DNA of 64,000 nucleotides, from assembly GCA_029204225.1 (NCBI GenBank), contig CM055097.1, positions 75,218,773 through 75,282,772 of the forward strand. The letters are read 5' to 3'. The translations under genes and the position numbers were made by a program. The notes under the pieces are model-generated. The model was given only the letters and a program-made list of their open reading frames with translations. It did no database searches and was not told the DNA's origin. The stretch is from Diphasiastrum complanatum. Taxonomy: Eukaryota > Streptophyta > Lycopodiopsida > Lycopodiales > Lycopodiaceae. Positions 45,129 through 54,854 of this stretch are shown piece by piece. The first letter of the stretch is position 1; the number at the start of each line of letters is the position of its first letter.

Positions 45129-46140
45129 ATCACTTCTTGCAGTCCTCAGTCTAATGGCTTAGCCGAGAGGAAGAACCGTACTCTGGTTGAATCTGCCAAA
45201 TGTATGCTATCACATGCATCGTTGCCTAAGAGATTCTGGGCTGAAGCTGTCTCCACTGCAGCTTACGTCAATAACGGATGTTCAACCAAGGCCCTCTCAG
45301 ACAAGACACCCCACGAGGTGTGGACAAGTTCTAAGCCTTCTTTGAAGAACCTAAGAGTGTTTGGGTGCATTGCTTACGCGCAGATCCCAAAAGACACGAG
45401 GAAGAAATTGGACTTCCAAGGTCTCAAGACCATCCTAATCGGATGTACTTCATTTGATAATACTTATAAGCTATGTGACCCTGATACCCAACAAGTATTG
45501 TATAGCCGAGATACAGTCTTCATCGAGGATCAGTTCGTCGACCTCAAAGGCAAGGATGTTGCTCAAGAAGAACCCTCATCACTTGTCGTTGACACGACAG
45601 TCCGAGCTTCTGGCTCAGGCGTGTCTATTGTCGACCCACTTCGAGACAGCAAATCAGACGAAGATGTTGCTGCTACCCAGCAACAAATCCCAGGAGCGGT
45701 TCTTCAGTCGAATCCTCCCAGAAGATCAAGCCGAGTGCGCACACAGCCCACAAGATATACTCATGAGTCTATCTGTCTCTTGATACAGGAACCGATGATA
45801 GTCGAAGAGGCACTCAGCCAACCAGACTCTGATCTCTAGAGAGAAGCCATGGACAGAGAGTATTCCTCTCTGATTAAGAACCAGACATGGTCATTAGTCG
45901 AAGCTCCTATTGGCTGCAATATCATTGATTGCAAATGGATCTTTAAGATCAAATACAATGCCAACGGAGCAATTGATCGAAGGAAGACAAGACTGGTAGC
46001 ACGAGGATTCACCCAAATCCCGAATGTCGACTACAGTGAGACTTTTAGTCCAGTCATCAAACATTCATCGATCCGAATGCTCCTGTCTTATGTTGCGGCT
46101 GTTGATCTCGAAGTGCATCAACTCGATGTACTCAGTAAAA
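45129..46140 (+). pseudogene. Copia integrase C-terminus and RT N-terminus
   Basis: After the stop at 45123 the frame continues SPQSNGLAERKNRTLVESAK (catalytic Glu), KRFWAEAVSTAAYVNN, KTPHEVWTSSKPSLKNLRVF, GCIAYAQIPKDTRKKLDFQG, the hinge PPRRSSRVRTQPTRYTHES, a TAG at 45838, then the RT start MDREYSSLIKNQTWSLVEAP, CKWIFKIKYNANGAIDRRKT, RLVARGFTQIPNVDYSETFS, PVIKHSSIRMLLSYVAA, VHQLDV. Homology ends at 46140, where the 3' LTR begins abruptly. The RT active site and RNase H are deleted. Confidence 0.92.
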
Positions 46141-46763
46141 AGGTTTCATTCCTTTACAGTTTGAATTAGCTTCGTAGATCACACGGTTTCGTCCGCTATT
46201 GTCTTGTGCTCTACCACATTGTCGACATGTATATTTGATATACTCAATCTGATAACAACTTTTTATTTTGTGTTCAGATTTGTGTCAATAATGTTATGCT
46301 TATCATTATTCATTATGTCTGATTTTTCTAGTTGCTCAATTTGGTAATCTGTTTTTAGCACGACTAATATTTAGTCTTGTCTTTCGTGAATAATTCGCGA
46401 CTGATTATTAGCTGAGCACCGCGACTCATTCGCGACACATAATTTGTCTTGCTATTCGTGACAAATTATTCTTCTAGCGTTTCATTTATTAATACTTGGC
46501 TACGTAATCAAGAACGACTGTGATTTCCATCACTAACGTTCTGTTCGTTCTAATAGACATAGTCATGCTTACGGAGAGAGACGTATAGCTTGTTCCATTG
46601 CGAATGAACATACTTTCTGTTCGAGTTCGTTTCTCGTTCACGTTTCATTTCTCGTTCATGTTTTGTTTCTCGTTCGTGTTCGTCTTACCCCCTTTGAGCT
46701 AAATTTTCCGTTTCTAACATACGACACCTTTCTCAACTCTCGTTCATCTCCCTCTCTCCATCA
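46141..46763 (+). repeat. Truncated 3' LTR of copia element
   Basis: Homologous to 42606-43198 and ending CTCTCTCCATCA. It lacks the first ~390 bp of the LTR. An insertion of about 23 bp (ACATAGTCATGCTTACGG-like, near 46560) and an extra TTCATTTCTCGTTCATG unit distinguish it from the 5' copy. The deletion that removed the RT end also removed the LTR start. Confidence 0.85.
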
Positions 46764-46848
46764 TTATGGTACCAAGGAGATAGATTTTGAGGAAAATGGT
46801 TGTGTGTTGTGCGATTGAAGGCAATTGAAAGAAGATTAAGGATAGATC

Positions 46849-46850
<2 letters not shown>

Positions 46851-46913
<63 letters not shown>

Positions 46914-46922
46914 TATATATTA
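46851..46922. repeat. (GT)n-(AT)n compound microsatellite
   Basis: GT run at 46851-46904 followed by an AT run at about 46908-46922. Confidence 0.97.
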
Positions 46923-47519
46923 TTTATTTACAATTCAAATTCCAAAGAACTCCCACTAAGTCCTCTCAACTTAGTGCTTGAAATATTATCAAGAATTTTT
47001 TTTTTTCAGCTGAAGAAGTTGACGACCCATCTTTCTCATTAGAGTCTACTAGCAAGTTCTCATCCGAGCCGACATCCAATGTTGAGAGAAAATTTTGTTA
47101 TGTGGCTTTGCTACGTTGAAGCCGAGTCAAAGATGATGGTTGTGCTCTTAAATCCAAGACGTTCTTGCAAAATAGATATTGTTGACTTTCATAACATTAC
47201 AGGAGTTCCAAGGCCCAAAAGGGCTGTCTAAGAAATGCCACGTAAGAGAGAGAAAATCGTCAGATTTTAAAACTTCGATCGAGTTTTTGGTCTGCCTGCA
47301 CAAATCCGATGACTTGACCTCACTAGTAACGTATGTAGTTAACTGGAAGTTGGGTAGCCGCAATGCGTGGGGTCCATACTTCAAGATTCTATTTTCTACC
47401 ATTAACTAACATAACTTCTCATGTAAATGCAAATCGTATTGCACATCAAAGTTTTCTTTCCATCTACACAAAGCGTTCACATCAATGAAAAACAGTCTTA
47501 TCGATCTGAAAATCATGGC

Positions 47520-47800
47520 AAGAAACTTTGAATATTTTGGATCACAATGAGCGCCAACGTGAATCTAAATTTTTGCAATTCTGAAAATACAGAGTGTGTT
47601 GGATCAAATTGAGCGGTAAGGTTATTTCAAACTTTTGCAATTCAAAAATTTGCGATTTCAACACACATCTATTGAAAAACTATTTTGCTTATTTTGCTCA
47701 TAACCGCGAAGCATTGATTTTGCATATCAAGCAAGAAATATGGAGTGTGATGGATCAAAAAGAGCACCAAGGTCATTTCAAACTTTTCCAATTAATTTTT
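47520..47800. repeat. Short imperfect tandem repeats
   Basis: Three related phrases of the form TTGGATCAAATTGAGCG...TTTCAAACTTTTGCAATT occur at about 47538, 47598 and 47750. They are spaced about 60-150 bp apart and resemble decayed satellite monomers. Confidence 0.5.
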
Positions 47801-47883
47801 TTTTTTAATTAAGATGAGTTTTAATAGCTTACAAGATATATAACAAGTTGGTTTTCTACTAGATTAATCTATCGATTATTAAG

Positions 47884-50128
47884 ATGTCTAAATATCATCT
47901 CCATATTGATCTTCCCACAAAATATGCTCCACTGTCGAGAAAAAATCTGAAAGGATCCACCTTACCAGCTCACCAAAGGACGGAAGACAGGAAACATTGT
48001 GATCTATGGGTTGATGAAAGTTAGTAAAATGCAACATCCAAATTTTAGATTGGTCACACAACTCATACTGTTTTTGTGTGAAGAGTACAATGGTCTATTG
48101 GGTTATTGTGAAAGATTGAAAAGTTATGGCATTAGTAATTCAATGAAAAAAATCCATTGTTTGGAAAATATGTTGAATGGTTTGCTTACTGACTATTGAG
48201 AAAGAGAAACTATTTTTTTGCAAACAAAAGAAGAGAATGAAATCTTGAAGATAGATAATTCTCATTTGCAAGATATTATATTAAACCTTAACCAAGAAAC
48301 TGACAATATGAAACTAATTGTACAAACATTGCATACCTCATATTGTCAAATATATGTAGAAGTAAACACATTACGGAAGAAAATACTAAACAATAAGCGA
48401 AAAAGAGTTATTTTAAAAAGTATTGACGAGCTTTCAACAAGTGGGGGTCAACGGAAAAAAAGAATATATGCTTTCAAGTAAGATTATGTTTTAAACTATT
48501 CATGTGTTTTGTTTCATCTAGCACTCAATGGTTGTGAATTGTTTTTTTTCTAAATCTTATTTTTCTTTTGCAGATCAGCTTTAGTCACCAATGAAAATCT
48601 GAAAGACAAGGACATGATTGGAAAGTCTTTGAGTGCAGTACTTACAGCCAAGTCAACAACGAGTCTACTTGGAAATCAACGATATTCTCGAATCAAGTCC
48701 AAGATTGCAGAGGCCCTTATGGGCGAAGTCGGCAAGATCATTGACCGAAAATTGATACAGGGGAGTCCGAAAATAATATTTGGTGGTTGGCAGCTTTCCA
48801 GGTTTAAATCTATTCTATTGAGTACTAGCAACTAATTCATTTCAAGAATTAATGGTTTTGTGTTTTAAGCTAATATTGGTTTGTTATTATAGGTCTGAAT
48901 TCAATTCTCCTAAAATAGTTCATGATTTTGTGTTTCAAACAGGTTTTAAAAGAAGATCATGACATTCTATTTTGGATTTTTAGTAAAACAGAATATCCAG
49001 AGATAATTAAGAATCATATGAGCGACACACCACTCAATGTTCCTGGAATAAGTGATTTTAAGGTGGAATGGCATTTGGCTGGAGACCTGAAGTCGTTGAA
49101 GTGCATGTTCAACATCTCACGTGGAGCAAATTCAAAACATCCATGCCTCTATTGCATGAAAACTACACATGACATGTCGAAGAGCATGAGAGTTTCAAGG
49201 GATATAGAAGATCCGACTTGGAAACCAGTATTACCGATTCCGCTTAAAAATGTTCACATTTGTACACTACATGGAGATGTTAGAATTATCGAAAAATTGA
49301 TATACCTTCATATTTGGCTTGCTTGGAATACTAAGCTAGAGTCATTAGCTAAAAAGGCAATAGGTCGATTGGAAGAAGTTTTATCAAAAGCGGGACTTCA
49401 TAAAGGACACGTTAAAATACAAAAGGACGAGAAGCTTTCAGGAAAAACGGGAAACATCCCATGCAAACCAAGTATAGGAGGATCCAAAGCTCGTCGTTTC
49501 TTATCAAATCATTCCGAAAAACCAACTAAAATCCAGTACTCAATTTGATAGATGTACTCAATGCCACAAAGGATTTTGAAGAAAAAGGAACAACGAGGAT
49601 TAAAAAAGTTGAAGTCTGGACAAAGCTTGACAACATGGTCAAATTGCTCAGAAAAGATAAACTATCCGATACTGATGTCCTACTAATTGAGAAATCAACA
49701 ATTGAGTTTGTGGATGCAGTTAAAGACGCCTGGGGTGAAGATCATATTATGCATTATATGGTAAATGTCTTTTCAATGTAACTAACTCTTCGATTTATAA
49801 TCTCATTGCACATATGCTAAATTTAAAATGATTAATATGACAATATTTGTATCTCTGATATTGCAGCACATTCTATGACATCATGCATCATTTTTTGCAA
49901 AAGCTTACGGCAGTCTAAGTATTTGGTCATCACAAGGAATGGAGAAATCGCATTGGCAAGCCAGAGCAGCATTTCATCGAAATACACAACACTCTAGAAC
50001 ATCTCAAAAAAATAGTTACATCATCCAGCTATTTCAATGGTTCTACAGGCGTATTCAAATCCGATATAAAACTAGACAACAAATTATCAGAAATTCAGAA
50101 AGACGTGCAAATTTATAGACGAAAATAA
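47884..50128 (+). pseudogene. Transposase-like gene of a conserved uncharacterised eukaryotic family
   Basis: Plus-strand exons. 48218-48478 is coiled-coil (EENEILKIDNSHLQDIILNL) and splices in frame over GTAAGATT...TTTTGCAG to 48575-48800 (GKSLSAVLTAKSTTSLLGNQ, IKSKIAEALMGEVGKIIDR, FGGWQLSR). 48944-49540 carries DFKVEWHLAGDLKSLKCMFN, GANSKHPCLYC (Cys pair), PIPLKNVHICTLHGDVRIIEK and KPSIGGSKARRF. 49545-49760 continues to HIMHYM/GTAAAT. The last exon from 49867 reads YGSLSIWSSQGMEKSHWQAR and QLFQWFYRR. From memory this order matches large uncharacterised eukaryotic proteins; the conserved GDLK Asp and GMEKSH Glu suggest a DDE-like fold, which is inference. Stops at 48199 and about 49877, and a missing block near 48800-48940, indicate a decayed or internally deleted copy. 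Confidence 0.6.
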
Positions 50129-50546
50129 TATTGATGCAAGACTCAACCCATAGTAATTTTCATGATATCAGACGAAAAGAGTATATGTATTATATGGCAT
50201 CATTTCAAGTACAATGCAAGGCAAAATCATTGTTTCTCCTTGTCTTTAACGATCAGCTTTGTTGTGTGGTCAAGAAGAATTTTTTTTCTATCATATGGAT
50301 CTAGAAAATCAATGGTCTTCTTTTGCTCAAGTTGATGTATCCGGAGAAAATAGCTTAGGAAAAAGACCTTTTAGGAACTTCCTCAGATACATAGCCAAAT
50401 ACTTTAATGACAATGTCTCTCTTCGCAAAAATAATTTTATATGTATTTTGAGGGTATTTATGCCCGTTCGAGAAATAGGATAATGCTTTAATTGCCATTA
50501 TTATTGTCGCAACATCTGAAGAAAATTTGCTATGATGAATGCAAAT

Positions 50547-51822
50547 CTATTTATTTACAAAGCACTTCAAATAATTGGACAGGGATGAAATCCTTTGTCG
50601 TGATCCCTGGCCTTCCCTCAAATATCTCTGCCTTGTTACAAAGGCATCCACCTCAACAGTAGCCTATAAAATACGAGCAAAGGTCACATGTCTTGTAAAA
50701 CAAAATGACTATATTTGAATAAAAATATCATTAAGATAAAACCAGATTTACCTACTAGATCACGCTCATCAGCTTCAATAAGTGCAGCAGTATGTAGATC
50801 ATGACCAGCAACAATGGTCGTCAAAGCATTAGATGGACTAGTTTCCGAAGACTGTGACACATATCTGCTCCAGATTTTCAGAAATTCCTCCTCACCGGGC
50901 AAATTTGCCTGGTATGCCCTGCTTTCAGACATGATTGACTGCAGTGCTTCAGTCCCATCCATCCATTCATCTTCGTCTTTGTAATCAATAGAAGCACTTA
51001 GATCATCATCACCGTCGAGATCTATGAAGTCCTCGAATTCTTTGATGAAATTAGACAAAATTGATAATATTTCATCCTCCCTCAAATCAAAAACATCTCC
51101 AACATCATTCAGTGAGAGGTATGCGACACTATTCATGTAATACACTAGCAAATCGAGGAGAGTCTTGGTTTTGTCATATGGATTCACGTCAGATAAGGAA
51201 GAAATGGACAATGCACGAGACTTGGTTGGGTCGTACATTGAAACCAATCTTGCCTCCTTGTCAGCACCCCAGACGTCATCAACAATAGCTGACTCTGATA
51301 TCACAGAATCAGTTGATGATGAGGCACCCTCAATGTTAAGCCTCGAAGTTCTTGTCTCATTAGGAATAAGAAAAAAAAGATAAAACACAAAGCCCATGCC
51401 TTCCTGCAAAAAACGACATGATCGATTGTGCTGGTCACAATGGACCACACGTTTAAGATCACTCACGATTTTCGTGAATCGTTGGTTGTGGCTTTGCTTT
51501 GAAGATGGTTGGGCAAGTACCAGGTCATGGAAATGGATAAATCGTAGATTATCCATGATCAACATAGACTGATTCAGACTATCATAATACTCCTTATACA
51601 ACACTGAAAAATATGATTTATATTCTGATTCAAACCTCTCAATATCAAAAGACATATTAAATACGTCTTATAATGACCTATGTAGTTACCAACATCGGAT
51701 TCAACGAGGAAGGCGTGCAAAGCAGAATCAAAAGTATTAGAGGATGAAGCGGCCATCTCGAAAGTATGACCAATATGGCCGAGTATCGCTACGACGCGGG
51801 GTGGCATGGAGTCAGAAGACAA
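50547..51822 (-). CDS. Acidic protein of unknown function, divergent partner gene
   Basis: Minus strand. Exon A 51694-51822 (ATG opens SSDSMPPRVVAILGHIG), candidate intron 51638-51693, exon B 50752-51637 (RFESEYKSYFSVLYKEYYDS ... FIDLDGDDDLSASIDYKDED ... GEEEFLKIWSRYV), and a candidate exon C 50547-50663 (ATVEVDAFVTRQRYLREGQG, then stop) behind TATTTTATAG. Exon B is open for about 300 codons in an AT-rich setting, which supports coding. The protein is acidic and helical-looking, with no motif I recognise. It is transcribed away from the H3-like gene from a shared promoter, with a TATA box at 52022-52029. The splice sites of introns 1 and 2 are not ideal, so the model is approximate. Confidence 0.5.
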
Positions 51823-51936
51823 TCATGACTTCCTCACGTGATGGCGATATTGGCGAATGACCTGATATCGGAACGACGCGAGGGATCTTAGATCGTCTAG
51901 AATCTCTGAAAGATTCTCACATGGTAGCGATACTGC
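51784..51936 (-). promoter_or_regulatory. Leader stem-loop motifs of the minus-strand gene
   Basis: Four copies of a ~19-bp motif (consensus TATCGCYAYSACGCGAG) at 51917-51935, 51864-51882, 51833-51850 and 51784-51801. Read in the direction of the minus gene they run forward, reverse, forward, reverse with starts about 0, 53, 85 and 135 bp apart. Adjacent forward/reverse copies can pair. The last copy encodes the start PRVVAIL of the protein. Confidence 0.65.
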
Positions 51937-52021
51937 AAAGAAATAGAACTGTTCACACACAATGAGATATAGGGAGTGAAAATCCAAAACTTAGCGAAAT
52001 GTTTTAACTGATCAAACAACA

Positions 52022-52487
52022 TTTATATAGCTAAAACCAAGAAAATCCAAGCCGTACACTCATCGATCCAACAACGGAATCAGATCTATGGCGCGTAGTA
52101 CAACCGTCCACACGTGCGAGACCACACGTGCTACAATACGCGTCAATCTGCCATTCGCCCACGTGCCCACACGTGCCAGAACACACGTCACTAAACCATT
52201 GGACCACGTGGACACACGTGCAAGTTTCACACGTGCAAATACATAGGTGTAGGTCCCACATGTCAGGTACTGATTGGGCCACGTGACCACACGTGCGAGC
52301 CTATACGTGCGAGAACACACGTCACTGATCCATTCGGCCACGTGTCCCCACGTGGGATCCCACACGTGTTGATCCAGATGTGCAGTTTTACATGTGCGTG
52401 TACAGACGTATGGTTCCACATGTCAGCTATTGACTGGGCCACATGTCGCTGGTATTCACACGTGCCAATTTTTCTCCCCTATATAAG
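52022..52487. promoter_or_regulatory. Bidirectional promoter with 13-site G-box array
   Basis: TATA boxes stand at both edges: TATATAAA on minus (52022-52029) and TATATAAG on plus (52480-52487). Between them CACGTG cores start at 52111, 52125, 52160, 52170, 52205, 52215, 52230, 52280, 52290, 52339, 52349, 52363 and 52459. Four pairs are exactly 10 bp apart (52160/52170, 52205/52215, 52280/52290, 52339/52349), one helical turn. Near-miss cores (CACGTC, TACGTG, CATGTG) fill the gaps. Longer phrases also repeat (GAACACACGTCACT at about 52178 and 52312; CCACATGTCAG at about 52256 and 52416), so the array grew by tandem duplication. In plants CACGTG is bound by bZIP and bHLH factors (for example ABA- and light-response regulators). 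Confidence 0.75.
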
Positions 52488-52563
52488 TCCATTCCCGGGG
52501 ATTATACAGGTTTTCGCATGATTTGCTAGCACGTTTGATTGCATCCATACGAAATGCATTCGT

Positions 52564-52779
52564 GATATCGCCATCATGCGAGCGACCTCCTCCCCATGCC
52601 TATTCCTTACACCCTCTTGCGTCATAGCAATATTAGCTTGACTTCCCCAGTATCGCCATCACGCGAGTCCCTGTCTCTCCCCGCCTGACTCTGCCACTCT
52701 CTCGCGTCGTAGTGATATCATGGTTAGAGTTCTCAGTGTCTCTTCTGCTGTGTCTCTGTCCTCGCGTAGTATAGATATT
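52564..52779 (+). promoter_or_regulatory. Leader stem-loop motifs of the H3-like gene
   Basis: Five copies of the same ~19-bp motif as on the minus side: GATATCGCCATCATGCGAG at 52564 (forward), 52615 (reverse), 52650 (forward), 52700 (reverse) and 52761 (reverse, ending 9 bp before the ATG at 52788). Starts are about 0, 51, 86, 136 and 197 bp apart, close to the spacing in the minus leader. They lie in the expected 5' untranslated region, about 80-300 nt after the TATA box. Confidence 0.65.
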
Positions 52780-52787
52780 CGGCCTCA

Positions 52788-53203
52788 ATGGCTCGGACGA
52801 AGCAAACCGCTAGGCTTACCAGTTTCGTTCAACCGTCCCGTCCCCAGACATCTGAACCCGTACGTCCGCAAAGATGCGGTAGACCTAGCCGTCCATGGTT
52901 GAGGGACATCATGGCCTTGCAGAGGAGCACCAAACTTCTGATCCCGAAAGTAGCCTTCTACCGGGCTGTGAGAGAAGTTACACAAGACATGACCACCCAT
53001 CTGCCCTATGCAGTGAGGTGGAATATCACTGCATTGGAGGCCCTCCATACTACATACGAGGATTTCCAGACAAAATTGTTTGAGGATTTGATGTTGTGCT
53101 CCATTCATGGCAAGAGGGTGACACTGATGCCCAAGGACATGCTTCTTGTCATGAGGCTTCGAAACACCTATGACAACATTTTTAACTGGATTCACACAGA
53201 GGC
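52788..53203 (+). CDS. Histone H3/CENH3-like domain
   Basis: From the ATG at 52788 the protein opens MARTKQTAR, identical to canonical H3, then diverges (LTSFVQPSRPQTSEPVRPQR), losing K9, K14, K18, K23, K27 and K36; the only tail Lys is K4. The histone fold follows: WLRDIMALQRSTKLLIPKVA, FYRAVREVTQDM, a long loop 1 (TTHLPYAVRW), ALEALHTTYEDFQTKLFEDL, MLCSIHGKRVTLMPKD, MLLVMRLRN. LLIP and the RW before helix 2 resemble CENH3; loop 1 is about 4 residues longer than in canonical H3. In chromatin H3 pairs with H4. The frame stays open to 53282, but H3 homology ends near RLRN; a basic linker and a protease domain follow in another frame. Leader motifs and a TATA box lie upstream. Confidence 0.75.
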
Positions 53204-53385
53204 AAGTTCGTGGAAAGGGGCCTGTCCCACCCCGCAAAAAGAGAAAGCAAGCACAACCCAAGCGTTCGCAACCCAAGCCTAGGTCTCCCAGCTCTTCACC
53301 CTGACCTCCTCCCATTAGAAAAGATCTGGCTAGTACATCCGCAATTCCACTGGTTGAGAGTCCTCCCGTAACCCCTGATCTTCAA
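53204..53385 (+). pseudogene. Basic linker between H3-like and protease domains
   Basis: In the frame shifted by one base this encodes TQRQVRGKGPVPPRKKRKQA, QPKRSQPKPRSPSSSP, a TGA, then PPPIRKDLASTSAIPLVESP and PVTPDLQ running directly into the protease exon at 53386. KKRK-type clusters fit a nuclear localisation signal. So the H3-like and protease parts look like one protein broken by a frameshift and a stop. An intron could bypass both: AG/GCAAGT at 53203 (GC-AG type) or TC/GTGGAA, with the acceptor CATTAG at about 53316. Phase fits the second donor better. Confidence 0.5.
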
Positions 53386-54643
53386 GTGCACGATTCTCCT
53401 TCTATACATGAGGATGACCTAAATACAGTGGTAGACATGATTGTTTCTGATTTTGATGCAACTGATAAAGAGTTGCACATCAGACTTCCAAATGAACCTA
53501 AAGACACATTTTTTGATTATGAGAGGTACATTGATTTTGACCTGTATATAGCCAAGAAAATAAATGATCTCGAAGCGGAGTTTATGTTTTGTATAGACGA
53601 TATTAATTTTGCAATGCATATCAAAGACCCACATTGTAGGGAGCTAAAAGAGAAGACCTCATATATCTCAGACACAGTAGTTGAATCTGCTTGTGCATAC
53701 TATGTACATAAATATACATATACAATCACGAAGGAGATTTTTGTTGTATCTCCATTTTTTGGGCATCTGTTGAATAAAGAGAGGAAAGCCAGAAGGCTCT
53801 TCAGGCACACCAACAAAGAGGCATCAATGTTCATCATTCCATATTGTTCAAAGTAAGATAGTTTCTTCTTGTAATATCTGTATTCTGTAAGATTTTTCTT
53901 TTGGAAACTCTTATAGATTCTAGTAATTCATTGCTTGTCTCTTTCTGACAGCAAACATTGGAGTGTGCACGCCATATTCATGAAAGTGGATTCAATTGGA
54001 AGCTGCACACTTGTGTGCATGACAATGAATTCTTTGCATGCCACCCATTCCATGATTAAATCCATGTACAAAAGGATGGTGGAGCTCTTCCCCAGGCCGT
54101 ATGGGTTGGTTGTAAATACTAACATAGAGGTTGTTGATGCAAAGGTAAAAGGAATCTTTTTACGTATTTTATTTGCATGATGGCATGTAGTTTAGAATTA
54201 TATTGAATTATAATCTAACAAATTTTCGCTGTGATTTCTCAGTCTTCGCAACAAGACGATGCTTTCAACTGCGGATGGTATTCAATCTGGAATGTTAAAT
54301 CGTTCTTGGATTTGTATATGGTGCAACCTCCAGATGCTAGTATCCGTGAGGTATTTTTTTCAATGTGGTAGTATCATGATGATATATTGTTAACTTTGTG
54401 AATTTATATATTTTAAAACATTGGCTAATACATACATACAGTCGATATTTTTTTTTGCAGTTCCAATGTCCTGAGGTATCAACAAATGCGATTCATCAGT
54501 ATCGGCATGAAATGTTGGAAATTTTACTATCATGTGCAAGGCCCTACAAGCATGAAGGTGCCTCGGATGAACCTGCCAGGAGATCTGTGGATGAGGTTAC
54601 AGTGCTCGAGGATATGCCTCAGGCACCTTTGATTGAAATGTAA
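53386..54643 (+). CDS. C48 (Ulp1/SUMO-protease-like) cysteine protease domain, four exons
   Basis: Exons about 53386-53852, 53952-54144, 54243-54350 and 54461-54643, joined by GT-AG introns (GTAAGATA...CTGACAG; GTAAAAGG...TTTCTCAG; GTATTTTT...TTTTGCAG) that keep one frame. Exon 1 ends FIIPYCS, exon 2 begins KHWSVHAIF with the catalytic-His motif, exon 3 has SSQQDDAFNCGWYSIWNVKS with the Gln-x5-Cys pair (Cys codon at 54270), exon 4 holds the C-terminal helices. Ulp1-type enzymes cut SUMO or similar modifiers; in plants such domains also occur in DNA transposons. The catalytic Asp is uncertain: MNSL stands where YDSL is expected, though an Asp occurs earlier (KVDS). It probably forms one protein with the upstream H3-like domain. 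Confidence 0.75.
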
Positions 54644-54854
54644 ATATAGTTCCGACAGACACATAGAAATATATCATCACATGATGATCCATAGAACAAT
54701 AGATAGGCAAATAGAAAGTGGGCTATTACTGAATGCCACAAATATATTATATCGATTTCAAAAAGAATGTACATTTTTCAAAATACTAAATACAAATTGC
54801 TTGATGAAATCTTGAAGTCATTTGAGACTTCTTTGTATTCCTTTTTTTTTTTAG

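Noticed and set aside
52031..52419. Minus-strand ORFs rich in Val-Cys-Thr-His across the G-box array
   Set aside because: Their repeats follow directly from CACGTG tandem repetition; promoter architecture explains the region better.
52785..53315. Minus-strand 176-codon ORF opposite the H3-like gene
   Set aside because: The plus strand carries clear H3 homology, so this is a shadow frame.
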